This document shows, one piece after another, positions 1 to 9,433 of a stretch of 64,000 nt of DNA (its first letter is position 1; the number at the start of each line of letters is the position of its first letter). The position numbers and the translations under genes were made by a program. The stretch comes from Mesorhizobium sp. PAMC28654. GTDB taxonomy: Bacteria > Pseudomonadota > Alphaproteobacteria > Rhizobiales > Rhizobiaceae. The DNA is taken from NCBI RefSeq assembly GCF_020616515.1, contig NZ_CP085135.1, forward strand, positions 1,240,001 to 1,304,000, in the 5' to 3' direction. The notes under the pieces were generated by a model. That model was not told the origin of the DNA. It was given only the letters and a program-made list of their open reading frames with translations, and did no database searches.

Positions 1-1
1 G

Positions 2-454
<453 letters not shown>

Positions 455-796
455 GCAGCGAGCCCACAACCCGCTTCACCCAAGCCGATGATTCAAGCCG
501 ACGTGCTGCGTTGCAGCACATCAAAAACCGCTGCACACCATTTTAAATCTTGACGCGTGTTAAATTTTTCTGAAACATGCGGAAATGCTGGCAAGGCACT
601 GGCCGGCGCTCTGGGAGGAGAAATGCCTGATATCAAGAGGCCCGAAGCGGGCTTGAAACCGGCAAGTCATATGACTGTCGCTGCCCTAACGACGGCCTGT
701 CATCACTGGCTGGATTCGCGCCGCAACGTCCGGCGCAGGCCTTTCCTTTGCCTGAGACCGATCAACGAGACACAATCAACAACGGGAGGAAGAACT
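455..796. other. Intergenic region, no gene seen
   Basis: An open frame runs upstream of the binding protein from 557, but it has no ribosome site and no recognisable protein, and the signal peptide begins at 797. A possible -35 (TTGACG, 550-555) is visible without a convincing -10. The promoter of the downstream sugar operon probably lies here. Confidence 0.4.
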
Positions 797-1786
797 ATGC
801 GCTTGTTCAATTGTCTGGCGGTGAGCGCCAGTCTGTTTGCGATGACGGCTTCAGGGCCGGCATTCGCCGAAGACGCAGCGAAAGTCGCGGCCATCGTCAA
901 GGGGCTCGACAACCCGTTCTTCCAAACCATGCAGAAGGGTATCGAGGAGCAAGCCAAGGCCAACGGCGTCAATGTCACCGTACAGGCCGCCGCCAATATG
1001 GGCGACGCCACGGGACAGGCCGACCGCCTGACAGCCATGGCCATGCAGGATTTCGATTGCTACCTGGTCAATCCGATCAGCGTCTCCAACCTCGTCCAGG
1101 CGCTGGTGCCCGTCGCGCAGAAGAAGAAGCCGATCGTCAACATCGACAGCACCATCGACGCCTCGCAGGCCAAGGCCGCCGGCTTCGCCGTCTCGACCTA
1201 TATCGGCACCGACAATGTTGCCGCCGGTGCACTGGCCGGCGAAGAAATGCTGAAGCTGGTGCCGAAGGGCTCCAAGGTCGCTATCATTGCGGGCATCGTC
1301 GGCGATGTCGGCAGCAACGCTCGCATCAAGGGCTTCAAGCAGGCCGTTGAAGGCAAGCTCGAAGTCGTGGTGATGGTCAGCGCCGACTGGGATCGCGAGA
1401 AGGCACTGACCGCCGCCACTGACATCCTCGCCGCGCATCCGGACCTCACTGGATTCTTCGCCGCCAACGACATCATGGCGCTCGGCGTCGAACGCGCAGT
1501 GCGGACCTCCGGCAAGGACGTCAAGGTGATCGGCCTCGACGGCATCGTCGACGCACTGAAATCGATTGCCGCTGGCGAACTCTCCGCCACCGTCGCGCAA
1601 TATCCCTATGTCGTCGGCGCCATGGGCGTCGAGGCCTGCGCCGTGGCCGCCAAGGGCAAGGAATTGCCCGCCAACGTGCCGGCCCCGGTGCTGCTGATCA
1701 ACAAGGACAATGCGGACGCTTCATTGAAGAACTTTCCGCGTCCTGGCGGCGACTATCCCGATCCCTTCCGCGAGATGTTGAAGTGA
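797..1786 (+). CDS. Sugar ABC transporter substrate-binding protein (RbsB-like)
   Basis: Periplasmic binding protein of the ribose/galactose class (Peripla_BP_4). Start chosen at the ATG 6 bases after GGGAGGA (784-790), because a classical signal peptide follows at once (MRLFNCLAVSASLFAM, cleavage near AFAED), giving 329 aa. The mature protein opens with VAAIVKGLDNPFFQTMQ, the usual first strand and helix of this fold, and later has FFAANDIMALGVERA and VIGLDG, family landmarks of the second lobe. It overlaps the permease by 4 bases (GTGA) and heads a binding protein-permease-ATPase operon. It delivers a pentose, polyol or similar sugar to the permease; the actual ligand cannot be read from sequence. 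The Gfo/Idh dehydrogenase downstream makes an inositol-like or cyclic polyol substrate conceivable. Confidence 0.9.
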   Translation: MRLFNCLAVSASLFAMTASGPAFAEDAAKVAAIVKGLDNPFFQTMQKGIEEQAKANGVNVTVQAAANMGDATGQADRLTAMAMQDFDCYLVNPISVSNLVQALVPVAQKKKPIVNIDSTIDASQAKAAGFAVSTYIGTDNVAAGALAGEEMLKLVPKGSKVAIIAGIVGDVGSNARIKGFKQAVEGKLEVVVMVSADWDREKALTAATDILAAHPDLTGFFAANDIMALGVERAVRTSGKDVKVIGLDGIVDALKSIAAGELSATVAQYPYVVGAMGVEACAVAAKGKELPANVPAPVLLINKDNADASLKNFPRPGGDYPDPFREMLK

Positions 1787-2784
1787 GCACTCCTTCAGAT
1801 AACGCGCCCGCCGCCCATTCGGCGGGCGCGGAGGAGAGTCGTCCCTCCCTTGCGGCTCTCCTCCTCGATCCCTCCTTCTGGGCCGACTGGGCATCCGTCG
1901 TCGGCCTCGTTGGCCTCGTCATCGTGTTCGGCATTGCCCAGCCGGTCTTTCTCAGCGTCGCCAATCTGCAGGCGCTGTTGCTGGCAGCGGCGATCCTCGT
2001 CGTTCTCTCCATCGGCCAGACCTTCGTCGTGGCGACGTCCGGCATTGATCTTTCGATGGCCGCCTCCGTCATGCTGGGCGCTGTCATCCTCGGGCTCGTG
2101 AACGCTGCCGGCTGGGGTATCCTCCTCGCCTGCGTGGCTGCGGTCCTCGCCACCAGCGCGGTTGGATTCCTCAACGGCGTCATCATCACAGCCGGGAAAA
2201 TACCCGACTTCGTGGTGACGCTCGGCACGCTGTCGGCGATCACCGGGCTCGGCCTTATCCTGTCGGGCGGTGAACCAACCATGGTCGGTTCGACCTTCCT
2301 GCTGAAGCTGGCGTCCGGTTCCTTCGGTCCGTTCGGCTATCCGGTCTGGGTGGCGATATCAGCCGTCATCGTGGCGCATATCGTGCTCTACCATACGCGC
2401 TTCGGCGTCCATCTGCTGGCGACCGGCGGCCAGACCGAAAGCGCCGGCGCACTGGGCATCCGCACAAACCGGGTCAAGATCGCCGCCTATACGATCTCTG
2501 GCCTCTGCGCCGGCATCGCTGCGGTGCTCCTAGTGGCACGCATCGGTTCGGCCGAACCCCTGATCAACACCAGCCTGCTCTTGAATTCGGTGGCGGCGGT
2601 GGTGCTGGGTGGCGTCAGCCTGTTCGGCGGCCGCGCCAGCATTCTTGGACCAGCCATCGGCGCGCTGATGCTGACCGCCCTCGTCAACGGGCTGACGCTG
2701 CTCAGCGTCTCGGCCTTCTACCAACCGCTCGCCGTGGGCGCCATCGTGGTGCTGGCGGCGCTGATCATGCGGTACCAGAAATGA
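1783..2784 (+). CDS. Sugar ABC transporter permease (RbsC-like)
   Basis: Integral inner-membrane permease of the BPD_transp_2 (RbsC/XylH/FrcC) family, 333 aa. It starts at a GTG that overlaps the TGA of the binding-protein gene. After a hydrophilic N-terminus of about 40 residues, several hydrophobic segments follow. The motif GLVNAAGW and the stretch SAGALGIRTNRVKIAAYTIS contain the conserved cytoplasmic coupling loop (GxRTNxVKxxAY) that contacts the ATPase. The C-terminus shows VAAVVLGGVSLFGGRASILG, also typical of the family. The first codons contain a perfect 11-bp hairpin (1803-1830), described separately. It forms the channel of the importer with the ATPase at 2781. Confidence 0.93.
   Translation: MSTPSDNAPAAHSAGAEESRPSLAALLLDPSFWADWASVVGLVGLVIVFGIAQPVFLSVANLQALLLAAAILVVLSIGQTFVVATSGIDLSMAASVMLGAVILGLVNAAGWGILLACVAAVLATSAVGFLNGVIITAGKIPDFVVTLGTLSAITGLGLILSGGEPTMVGSTFLLKLASGSFGPFGYPVWVAISAVIVAHIVLYHTRFGVHLLATGGQTESAGALGIRTNRVKIAAYTISGLCAGIAAVLLVARIGSAEPLINTSLLLNSVAAVVLGGVSLFGGRASILGPAIGALMLTALVNGLTLLSVSAFYQPLAVGAIVVLAALIMRYQK
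1803..1830 (+). other. Perfect 11-bp hairpin inside the first codons of the permease
   Basis: CGCGCCCGCCG at 1803-1813 pairs exactly with CGGCGGGCGCG at 1820-1830 around a 6-base loop (CCCATT). It starts 17 bases after the binding-protein stop. Its place suggests a 3' stem-loop that protects the binding-protein mRNA and restrains permease translation; this is an inference from position and from the same layout at 27084. Confidence 0.6.
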
Positions 2785-3545
2785 ACGCCGTCAATCACAT
2801 CCCGTCCTCGGAAGCGATCATCGCCTGCGAAGGACTGAGCAAGCATTTCGGCGGCATCCGCGCCTTCACCGACGTCGCCTTCCAGGCCCGTCGCGGCGAA
2901 GTTACCGCCGTGATCGGCGACAACGGCGCCGGCAAATCCTCCCTGATCCGCAGCCTGGTCGGCGTGCATCAGCCGGACGCCGGCAACCTCTTCTTCAATG
3001 GCCGGCCGCGGCCCTTCGCCAATCCCGACGAGGCGCGCAAGGCCGGCATCGAAACCGTGCACCAGAACCTGGCGCTGATCGACGAACTGACCGTCGCCCA
3101 GAACCTCTTCCTCAACCGAGAGATCGTACGCAGGATCGGCCCCTTCGCATTCCTCGACCGCAAGGCGATGAAACGCGAGGCGCGCTCCATGCTGTCGCGC
3201 CTGTCGATCAATGTGCCGTCGATCAACCAGCGTGTGCGGCGCCTTTCGGGCGGCCAGAGGCAGGCGATCTCGATCTGCCGCGCCGTCGGTTCCGGCGCCA
3301 AGCTGGTGGTGATGGACGAGCCGACGGCAGCACTTGGCGTGCAGGAGACGGCCAACGTCGAGGCCCTGATCCGGCGCCTGCGCGAACAATCGGTCAGCGT
3401 CATCCTGGTCAGCCACAATTTCGATCAGGTCCGGCGCCTGTCGGACCAGATCTGGGTGATGCGGGCCGGACGCATGGCCGCGACAGTGCGCGCATCTGAA
3501 ACAACCGGCAACGAACTCGTTGCCCTCGTCACCGGTGCGGCCTGA
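2781..3545 (+). CDS. Sugar ABC transporter ATP-binding protein (RbsA-like, single domain)
   Basis: Nucleotide-binding subunit, 254 aa, with Walker A GDNGAGKSS at residues 46-54, signature LSGGQRQ, Walker B VVMDEPTAALG and the H-loop VSHN. RbsA, XylG and MglA usually carry two fused ATPase domains of about 500 aa; this protein has one, as in the FrcA type, and would act as a homodimer. ATG overlaps the permease TGA by 4 bases, so translation is coupled. It powers import through the permease at 1783. Family call firm, substrate unknown. Confidence 0.93.
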   Translation: MNAVNHIPSSEAIIACEGLSKHFGGIRAFTDVAFQARRGEVTAVIGDNGAGKSSLIRSLVGVHQPDAGNLFFNGRPRPFANPDEARKAGIETVHQNLALIDELTVAQNLFLNREIVRRIGPFAFLDRKAMKREARSMLSRLSINVPSINQRVRRLSGGQRQAISICRAVGSGAKLVVMDEPTAALGVQETANVEALIRRLREQSVSVILVSHNFDQVRRLSDQIWVMRAGRMAATVRASETTGNELVALVTGAA

Positions 3546-3620
3546 CGGCCACGCCGGACGCCTTGCCAAATGAACGTTGGTCTTGGCCAACCGAACGATT
3601 GAGTTGAAAGGGAGTACGCC

Positions 3621-4706
3621 GTGGCGGTGATCCGTGTCGGGCTTATAGGCCTTGGAGAGGTCGCGCAGTCGATCCACCTGCCGGTGCTGAGCGATCAGCG
3701 TGACCGCTGGGTGATCGCCGGCGTCCATGATGTTTCGCCAAGCCTCGTGGCGCTATGCACATCCGAATATGCGACCGCCAAGGCCTATGACTCAGCGGAA
3801 GCCCTGATCCGTTCACCGGACATCGACGCCGTGTTCGTGCTGTCGTCCGACGACACGCACAGCCGCTTCGTGCGCGCCGCCATCAAGGCCAACAAACATA
3901 TCCTCCTGGAAAAACCCGCCTGCCTGACAGTGCGCGAGATCGACGAATTGCTGGCGCTGGTGCCAACGTACGACAAGACACTCTTCGTCGGCTATATGCG
4001 GCGTTATGCGCCTGCCTATCTGGCGGCCATGGATGAACTGCCTGATCATGCCGATATAACCCATGTCCGCATCTTCGACCTGATCTCGGAAGGTCGGCAT
4101 TTCCTCAAGAAAAGCCAGAACGTCCTCTATTCCCAGGACATCGACCAGAACCTGCTAGCGCGTGGCGCGAAGGAGCGCGATGCGCTCATCCGCGAAGTGG
4201 TGGGGGGCGATGCACCGGCCGATCTGGTGCGCGCCTATCGCGGCCTGACCGCACTCTCCTCGCACCATATTTCCGCGATGCGCGGGTTGATCGGAGAGCC
4301 GCTGGGCGTGCTCTCGGCGCACCGCACCAATGGCGGCGCCAACACATCAGTGACCTTCGATTACGGTCATTTCGCCTGCTGCTATGATGCGGTCGTTGAC
4401 GACATCGGCCTGTTCGACGCCATGATCGAAGTGCGATCGAACACCAGGCGGGTGCGCATCATCTACGACACGCCCTATATCCGCAGCCTGCCGACCCGTC
4501 TGGAGGTGACCGATGCCGGTCCGCTCGGCCCGGTGACCAAGACCTTCGGTCCGCTCTACGGAGATGCCTTCTCCAACGAGCTCGAGATATTCCACCGCCA
4601 CATCACCGACGGCACCAAGCCACTGACCGACCTGGCGGATTCACGCCGCGACTTGGCGCTGATGGCCGAGATCATCGATCGGATGAAGGAGAGCGGCAGG
4701 CGCTGA
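3621..4706 (+). CDS. Gfo/Idh/MocA family oxidoreductase
   Basis: NAD(P)-dependent dehydrogenase, 361 aa. The N-terminal Rossmann fold has GLIGLGEVAQ at residues 7-16 and the family EKP motif appears in ILLEKPACL near residue 97, where the lysine is catalytic in known members. The C-terminal alpha/beta domain follows (SSHHISAMRGLIGEP contains the usual second-domain His region). Start is the GTG after AAGGGAG (3608-3614). It lies 75 bases after the sugar ATPase on the same strand, so it probably oxidises or epimerises the imported compound (inositol, glucose-type or acidic sugars are the common substrates of the family). The exact substrate is not predictable. Confidence 0.87.
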   Translation: MAVIRVGLIGLGEVAQSIHLPVLSDQRDRWVIAGVHDVSPSLVALCTSEYATAKAYDSAEALIRSPDIDAVFVLSSDDTHSRFVRAAIKANKHILLEKPACLTVREIDELLALVPTYDKTLFVGYMRRYAPAYLAAMDELPDHADITHVRIFDLISEGRHFLKKSQNVLYSQDIDQNLLARGAKERDALIREVVGGDAPADLVRAYRGLTALSSHHISAMRGLIGEPLGVLSAHRTNGGANTSVTFDYGHFACCYDAVVDDIGLFDAMIEVRSNTRRVRIIYDTPYIRSLPTRLEVTDAGPLGPVTKTFGPLYGDAFSNELEIFHRHITDGTKPLTDLADSRRDLALMAEIIDRMKESGRR

Positions 4707-4751
4707 GAGCAGCCGTCTACTTCCCGCAATGGTGGCCGTTGATCTTGTTCA

Positions 4752-4783
4752 ACGCATTCGCGTCGGGACCGACGCGAATGCGT
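4752..4783. repeat. 15-bp perfect palindrome between convergent genes
   Basis: ACGCATTCGCGTCGG at 4752-4766 is the exact reverse complement of 4769-4783, with only two bases between the arms. It sits between the convergent ends of the oxidoreductase (4706) and the gamma-glutamyltransferase (4832). No T-run follows on either strand, so it is either a factor-independent mRNA-end structure or a dispersed intergenic palindrome. Confidence 0.6.
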
Positions 4784-4831
4784 GAGCAGGTTCCTGCAGC
4801 CGTCGCAATCCTTGGTCTCGCCAGCGCGCGG

Positions 4832-6418
4832 TCAGTAGCCAAGCGCCATGCCGTCCTTGCGCGGATCGGAAGCTCCGGTCAGCGTTCCCTTCTCCCAGTC
4901 GATCAACACCAGTTGGCCACCACCGAGCGGTTCGTGCGGCGCCACCACGCTGTGGCCGCGCCGGCGCAGCCCTTCGATGGCCTCGGCAGAGACGCTGCGT
5001 TCGGCGCTCACCATGTCGTCGTTGTAGAACACACGTGGCGCGTCCATCGCTTCCTGGGGGTCCATGCCGAAATCGAACATGTTGGTGAGCAGATGGACAT
5101 GGCCAAACGGCTGGTAGCCGCCGCCCATCACCCCGAATGGCATGAGCGCACGGCCGTTCCTGGTGACCATGCCTGGCATGATGGTGTGCATTGGCCGCTT
5201 GCCCGGTGCGATGCAGTTCGGATGCTGGGGATCAAGGCGGAAGCTTGTCCCGCGATTTTGTAGAACGATTCCGGTCTTCGGGCCGACAATGCCACTACCG
5301 AATGAAAAATAGGTCGAATTGATGAAGCTCACCGCGTTGCGGTCGCGATCGACGACCGAGATATAGACCGTGTCGCTGCCGGGCAACGCGACACGCGGCA
5401 GATGCGTCATGGCGCGCTCGCGATCGATCTCGGCGCGCAGCCGATCCGCGTAGTCACGGGACAGAAGTTCTTTGACGGGAACCACCACATGGTCCTGATC
5501 GCCAACCAGATTGTCACGGTCGCGATACGCAAGCCGTCCCGCCTCGATCTCCAGGTGCAGCCGCTCGGCGCCGTTGGGGTCAAGCCCGCCCGGCAAGAAG
5601 CCGGACAGGACATTCAGCATCAGCAACGCCGTCAGGCCCTGATTGTTCGGTGGCATCTGGTGAATGTCGTAGCCGTGGTAGGACGTGCTGACGGGCATCG
5701 TGTAGTCGCCCCTGGTCGATGCGAAATCCTCGTGCGTGTGCAGGCCACCCAGCGCCTGCAGCCTGGAGACCAGGTCATCGGCGGTCTCACCCGCATAGAA
5801 GCCAGCCCGGCCATCCCTGGCGATCTTGCGCAACGTCGCGGCGAGTTCCGGCTGGCGATGGACATCACCCGCCACGGGCGCCCTTCCGCCCGGCAGGAAG
5901 ATGCGGGCGGCATGCTCATCGGCCGAGAGATCCGTCTCGGGATCCGCCCAATCGAAAGCGACGCGGTCATGCACGACATAACCGTGCTCGGCATAGTGGA
6001 TGGCGGGAGCCAGCGCATCGGCGATGCCTTTGCGGCCATGGTCGTCCAGCAGGCGGCACCAGGCATCCACGGCGCCGGGCACCGTCACCGAGTGAGGTCC
6101 GCCAGCAGGAATACGGTCGAAGCCTTTTTCAAGATACCAGTCGACATTCGCGGCCGCGGGAGCGCGGCCGGAGCCGTTGAACGCCAGCACGTCGCCCTCG
6201 CCATTCGGGCAATAGAGCACGAAGCAGTCACCGCCGATGCCCGTGGACTGTGGCTCCACCACCGCCTGCACGGCTGCAGCCGTCACCGCGGCATCGATCG
6301 CATTGCCGCCGGCGCGCAGCATGTCGATGGCGGCGAGCGTCGCGAGCGGATGCGATGTCGCGGCCATGCCTTCGGTGGCGCGGACTGGAGAGCGGCCGGG
6401 AAACTGTAGATCACGCAT
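4832..6418 (-). CDS. Gamma-glutamyltransferase family protein
   Basis: N-terminal-nucleophile hydrolase of the Ggt family, 528 aa. The N-terminal half has the family stretch GGNAIDAAVTAAAVQAVVEP followed by TGIGGDCF. Autocleavage normally makes a new N-terminal threonine; the matching site here is DTVYISVVDRDRNAVSFINS, with the Thr about residue 350. GSGIV and the later PGKRPMHTIMPGM are also typical. No signal peptide is seen, so it may be cytoplasmic. It hydrolyses or transfers the gamma-glutamyl group of glutathione or other gamma-glutamyl compounds. It lies downstream of a PotABCD-type importer on the same strand, 127 bases after the last permease gene, which suggests that the imported compound is, or becomes, gamma-glutamylated. 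Confidence 0.9.
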   Translation of the reverse strand: MRDLQFPGRSPVRATEGMAATSHPLATLAAIDMLRAGGNAIDAAVTAAAVQAVVEPQSTGIGGDCFVLYCPNGEGDVLAFNGSGRAPAAANVDWYLEKGFDRIPAGGPHSVTVPGAVDAWCRLLDDHGRKGIADALAPAIHYAEHGYVVHDRVAFDWADPETDLSADEHAARIFLPGGRAPVAGDVHRQPELAATLRKIARDGRAGFYAGETADDLVSRLQALGGLHTHEDFASTRGDYTMPVSTSYHGYDIHQMPPNNQGLTALLMLNVLSGFLPGGLDPNGAERLHLEIEAGRLAYRDRDNLVGDQDHVVVPVKELLSRDYADRLRAEIDRERAMTHLPRVALPGSDTVYISVVDRDRNAVSFINSTYFSFGSGIVGPKTGIVLQNRGTSFRLDPQHPNCIAPGKRPMHTIMPGMVTRNGRALMPFGVMGGGYQPFGHVHLLTNMFDFGMDPQEAMDAPRVFYNDDMVSAERSVSAEAIEGLRRRGHSVVAPHEPLGGGQLVLIDWEKGTLTGASDPRKDGMALGY

Positions 6419-6545
6419 CGGGGGTCAGTACCTTGTCATAGGAAGCAGCTATAAAGCTTGGGCGTAAGCCACAGCTTTCGCATCGAGATTCGTCTTGCAC
6501 GAGCTTGATTTCAAAAACCTACTTTCCACTTTTCCGGACCATGCT

Positions 6546-7346
6546 CTAGCGGCGGCGACCGAACAGCTGCGCCATCGAGAGCAGCACGATCGACAGCACG
6601 ATCAGGCAGGTGGAGATCGCGGCGATCGTCGGATCGATCTGGTCGCGCAACGCGTTGAACATCCGGCGCGTCAACGTCGTCACCTCGCCACCGGATATGA
6701 AGAATGACACGACCACCTCATCGAATGAGGTGATGAAGGCGAACAGCGCGCCCGAGACGATCGAAAATCGGATCTGCGGCACCGTCACTTGCCAGAAGGC
6801 GGCAAAGCGCCCTGCTCCCAGGCTGCGCGCCACCCGCTCCTGGTTCATGTCATAGGACCTGAACCCGGCAAGCACCGTCAGCATCACCAGCGGCAGCGCC
6901 TGCACGGTATGGGCCAGCACCAGCCCGGTCATGGTGTTGTTTAGGCCGACCCGCGCGTAAATGAAGAACGTGCCGATGCCCACGAGGATGACCGGTACGA
7001 TCAAGGACGCGGTCATCAGCGCGTTGATGAAACCCGACATGCGCAGTATCCGGGAATTCAGCGCATAGGCCGCCGCCACTCCGATCGGTGTTGCGATCAT
7101 CGTCGTCAGGATCGCGGCCTTGACCGATACGATGGTGGCGTCACGCCATTCCACGGACTGGAAATAGGCTTCGTACCAGCGCAATGACCATTCCTGTGGC
7201 GGAAACTGCAGCAGCGTCGACGCCGAAAATGACATTGGCACGATGATCAGCGAGGGCGCGATCAGGAACAGCAGCACGAGGCCGCCAAAGGCATACAGCC
7301 ATAGCCGCCGCCAATGCGAGATCGGCAAACCAAGGTCCTCGGTCAT
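6546..7346 (-). CDS. ABC transporter permease, PotC type
   Basis: Inner-membrane permease of the BPD_transp_1 superfamily, 266 aa. I start it at the ATG at 7346, which overlaps the stop of the upstream permease (ATGA) and gives MTEDLGLPISHWRRLWLYAF. The frame is open further upstream, but that part is not a membrane protein. Six hydrophobic segments are visible, and the coupling (EAA) loop is SYDMNQERVARSLGAGRFAA, where the conserved E/A...G pattern contacts the ATPase. It pairs with the permease at 7343-8254. Close to spermidine/putrescine PotC and Fe/thiamine-type second permeases; substrate unproven. Confidence 0.92.
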   Translation of the reverse strand: MTEDLGLPISHWRRLWLYAFGGLVLLFLIAPSLIIVPMSFSASTLLQFPPQEWSLRWYEAYFQSVEWRDATIVSVKAAILTTMIATPIGVAAAYALNSRILRMSGFINALMTASLIVPVILVGIGTFFIYARVGLNNTMTGLVLAHTVQALPLVMLTVLAGFRSYDMNQERVARSLGAGRFAAFWQVTVPQIRFSIVSGALFAFITSFDEVVVSFFISGGEVTTLTRRMFNALRDQIDPTIAAISTCLIVLSIVLLSMAQLFGRRR

Positions 7347-8254
7347 CTTGCGCTCCAGACGCCGGTCGCGCGGGCTCCGAACAACCTCTGCAACAGCGCG
7401 AGAAGGCCGAGCGTGACGGCAAGCAGGATGACACCCAGCGCGCTGCCGGCGCCCCAATTGGAATAGAGGCTTGTGGTCTGCTCCATCCGCATCGCCCACA
7501 TGATGACCTTGCCGCCCCCCATCAACGCCGGAGTGACGAAGAAGCCAAGGCACAGGACAAAAACGATGACCACGCCCGAAGCCAGGCCCGGAAGCGACAG
7601 CGGAAAGAATATCTGGCGAAAGGTCGCCGATGGACTGGCGCCTAGGTTCATCCCGGCCCGCAGATAGTCGGAATCGATCGCCTTCATCGACGCATAGAGC
7701 GGCAGCACCAGGAAAGGCAGCATGATGTGTGTCATGCCGATGATGACACCGGTGAAATTGTTGGCCAATGACAATGGCTGATCGATCACCCCGAGATCCA
7801 TAAGCCAGGTGTTGACCAGGCCCTTGCGCTGCAGGATCACCAGCCATGCATAGGTCCGCACCAGCACGGAGGTCCAGAACGGCAGAATCACGAAGATCAG
7901 ACAGACCGAGGCGATGCGCTGCCGCAACTGCGACAGCATGTAGGCCAAGGGATAGCCGAGGAGAATGCAGAGTCCGGTGACGGTGAATGCCACCTTGAAG
8001 GTGGTGACAAAGGTCCGGATGTAGGAACTCTGCTCGACGAAGCGGGCATAGTTGGAACCGCTAAGCAGGCCGTTTTCATCAAAGAACGAAAGCCAGAACA
8101 GCCAGCCGATCGGCAACACGATGATCACGCCAACCAGCAGCAGGCCTGGCGAACACAGTGCCAGCAAGGCCAGTGATTCACGCCGCGCATCCGCCCTCAG
8201 CACGTTGGCGTTCGCGCCGCGAAGGTGACCTTCGGTGTCCGCCAGCGTCGTCAT
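7343..8254 (-). CDS. ABC transporter permease, PotB type
   Basis: First permease of the importer, 303 aa. Start chosen at the ATG at 8254 because it overlaps the ATPase stop (ATGA); longer readings add only a basic non-family stretch. After a cytoplasmic N-terminus it has a first membrane span (LCSPGLLLVGVIIVLPIGW), then several more, with the coupling loop DSDYLRAGMNLGASPSATFR. The sequence WTSVLVRTYAW is characteristic of PotB/PotH relatives. It forms the channel together with the product of 6546-7346. Confidence 0.92.
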   Translation of the reverse strand: MTTLADTEGHLRGANANVLRADARRESLALLALCSPGLLLVGVIIVLPIGWLFWLSFFDENGLLSGSNYARFVEQSSYIRTFVTTFKVAFTVTGLCILLGYPLAYMLSQLRQRIASVCLIFVILPFWTSVLVRTYAWLVILQRKGLVNTWLMDLGVIDQPLSLANNFTGVIIGMTHIMLPFLVLPLYASMKAIDSDYLRAGMNLGASPSATFRQIFFPLSLPGLASGVVIVFVLCLGFFVTPALMGGGKVIMWAMRMEQTTSLYSNWGAGSALGVILLAVTLGLLALLQRLFGARATGVWSAR

Positions 8255-9333
8255 GCTTCGCTCGTCACGATGCTGGCATCTTCGGCGTTGATCTGAAGAT
8301 TGATCGCCTGCCCGATTTGCGGAATCCTGGAAAGAATATCGCTGCGGCAATAGTCGCGCAGCGCGATCTGTTCGCCATTGGCCAGCGTGGCGTAGCAGAT
8401 GAAACTGTCACCTTGATAAACGATGTCGCGTACGGTGGCGGCAAAGACATTCGCGCGGTTATCCGAAGCGTCTCCGGCGAGCCTGACACATTCCGGGCGT
8501 GCGACCAGCCAATGCCGACCCGACGGCGGCACCGGTGACCCGGTGTGAATTCTCTGTCCAGCGTACCATGCAGCGCCGTCCCGGCAGTCGACGGGGATGA
8601 AGTTCGAATCTCCGATGAAGCCGGCGACGAACCTTGTGCGAGGCTTCGCATAGAGAGCCTTTGGCTGGTCCAATTGCTCGATGCGGCCTTTGTTCATGAC
8701 GGCAATCCTGTCCGACATGGTGATCGCTTCACGCTGGTCATGGGTGACGTAGACGGTGGTCATTCCCAGCCGGCGGTGTAGGCTGCGCAACTCGATCTGC
8801 ATATGCTCGCGCAATCCCTTGTCGAGCGCCGAGAGCGGCTCGTCCATCAGGACGATGCGCGGCTCGAACACGATCGCCCGCGCCAGCGCGACACGCTGCC
8901 GTTGCCCGCCCGAAAGCTGATCGACGCGACGGTCGGCAAGGCCCTGCAATTGCACGAGTTCAAGTGCCCTCTCGACCCGCTCGGCGGTTTCCACGGCTGC
9001 GATGCGCCGCTGCTTCAACGGGAAAGCAATGTTGTGGAAGACGTTCATATGCGGGAACAGCGCATAATTCTGGAACACCATGCCAATGTTGCGCTTGTGC
9101 GGCGGCATGGTGATGACCTCATCTCCGCCGATCCTGATGCTTCCGGCATTTGCCCGCACAAACCCGGCGAGGATCATCAGAAGCGTTGTCTTGCCTGACC
9201 CGGACGGACCAAGCAGTGTGAGGAATTCCCCAGGCGCCACGTCGAGATCGAGATCGCTGAGAACCGGGACGCTGCCGAAGCGCTTGGCAATTCCCTTGAT
9301 GCTGATCGGCGGCGAGGACTGGGCTGCGGACAA
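8251..9333 (-). CDS. ABC transporter ATP-binding protein, PotA type
   Basis: ATPase of the spermidine/putrescine class. Walker A GPSGSGKTTLL, Q-loop region VFQNYALFPHMNV, signature LSGGQRQRVALARA, Walker B IVLMDEPLSALD and the switch His in YVTHDQREA are all present, followed by a C-terminal TOBE-like domain (GFIGDSNFIPV onward). No ATG lies in a good position. I prefer the TTG at 9333, nine bases after GAAGGA, which yields MSAAQSSPPISIKGIAKRFG and leaves the preceding intergenic hairpin (9384-9403) outside the gene; a longer TTG start at 9408 has no ribosome site. Length with my start is 360 aa. It energises the two permeases that follow. Confidence 0.92.
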   Translation of the reverse strand: MSAAQSSPPISIKGIAKRFGSVPVLSDLDLDVAPGEFLTLLGPSGSGKTTLLMILAGFVRANAGSIRIGGDEVITMPPHKRNIGMVFQNYALFPHMNVFHNIAFPLKQRRIAAVETAERVERALELVQLQGLADRRVDQLSGGQRQRVALARAIVFEPRIVLMDEPLSALDKGLREHMQIELRSLHRRLGMTTVYVTHDQREAITMSDRIAVMNKGRIEQLDQPKALYAKPRTRFVAGFIGDSNFIPVDCRDGAAWYAGQRIHTGSPVPPSGRHWLVARPECVRLAGDASDNRANVFAATVRDIVYQGDSFICYATLANGEQIALRDYCRSDILSRIPQIGQAINLQINAEDASIVTSEA

Positions 9334-9383
9334 ATCGACACTTCCTTCAGAGATGAGCTGTGCGAGAACGCAATCGCCGGATC

Positions 9384-9403
9384 GCCGGGAACGAGTCCCC
9401 GGC
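9384..9403 (-). other. GC-rich hairpin between binding-protein and ATPase genes
   Basis: GCCGGG (9384-9389) pairs with CCCGGC (9398-9403) across an 8-base loop. It is in the transcribed gap after the binding-protein stop, with no following T-run. Likely an mRNA-stability structure that favours the binding-protein message rather than a terminator. Confidence 0.45.
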
Positions 9404-9433
9404 GCCAAGGTGATTGTCGAACCGGACGCGGCC

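Noticed and set aside
6546..7847. 433-codon version of the PotC-type permease
   Set aside because: The first 165 codons are the wrong frame of the neighbouring permease. The 4-base overlap start at 7346 gives a normal family length.
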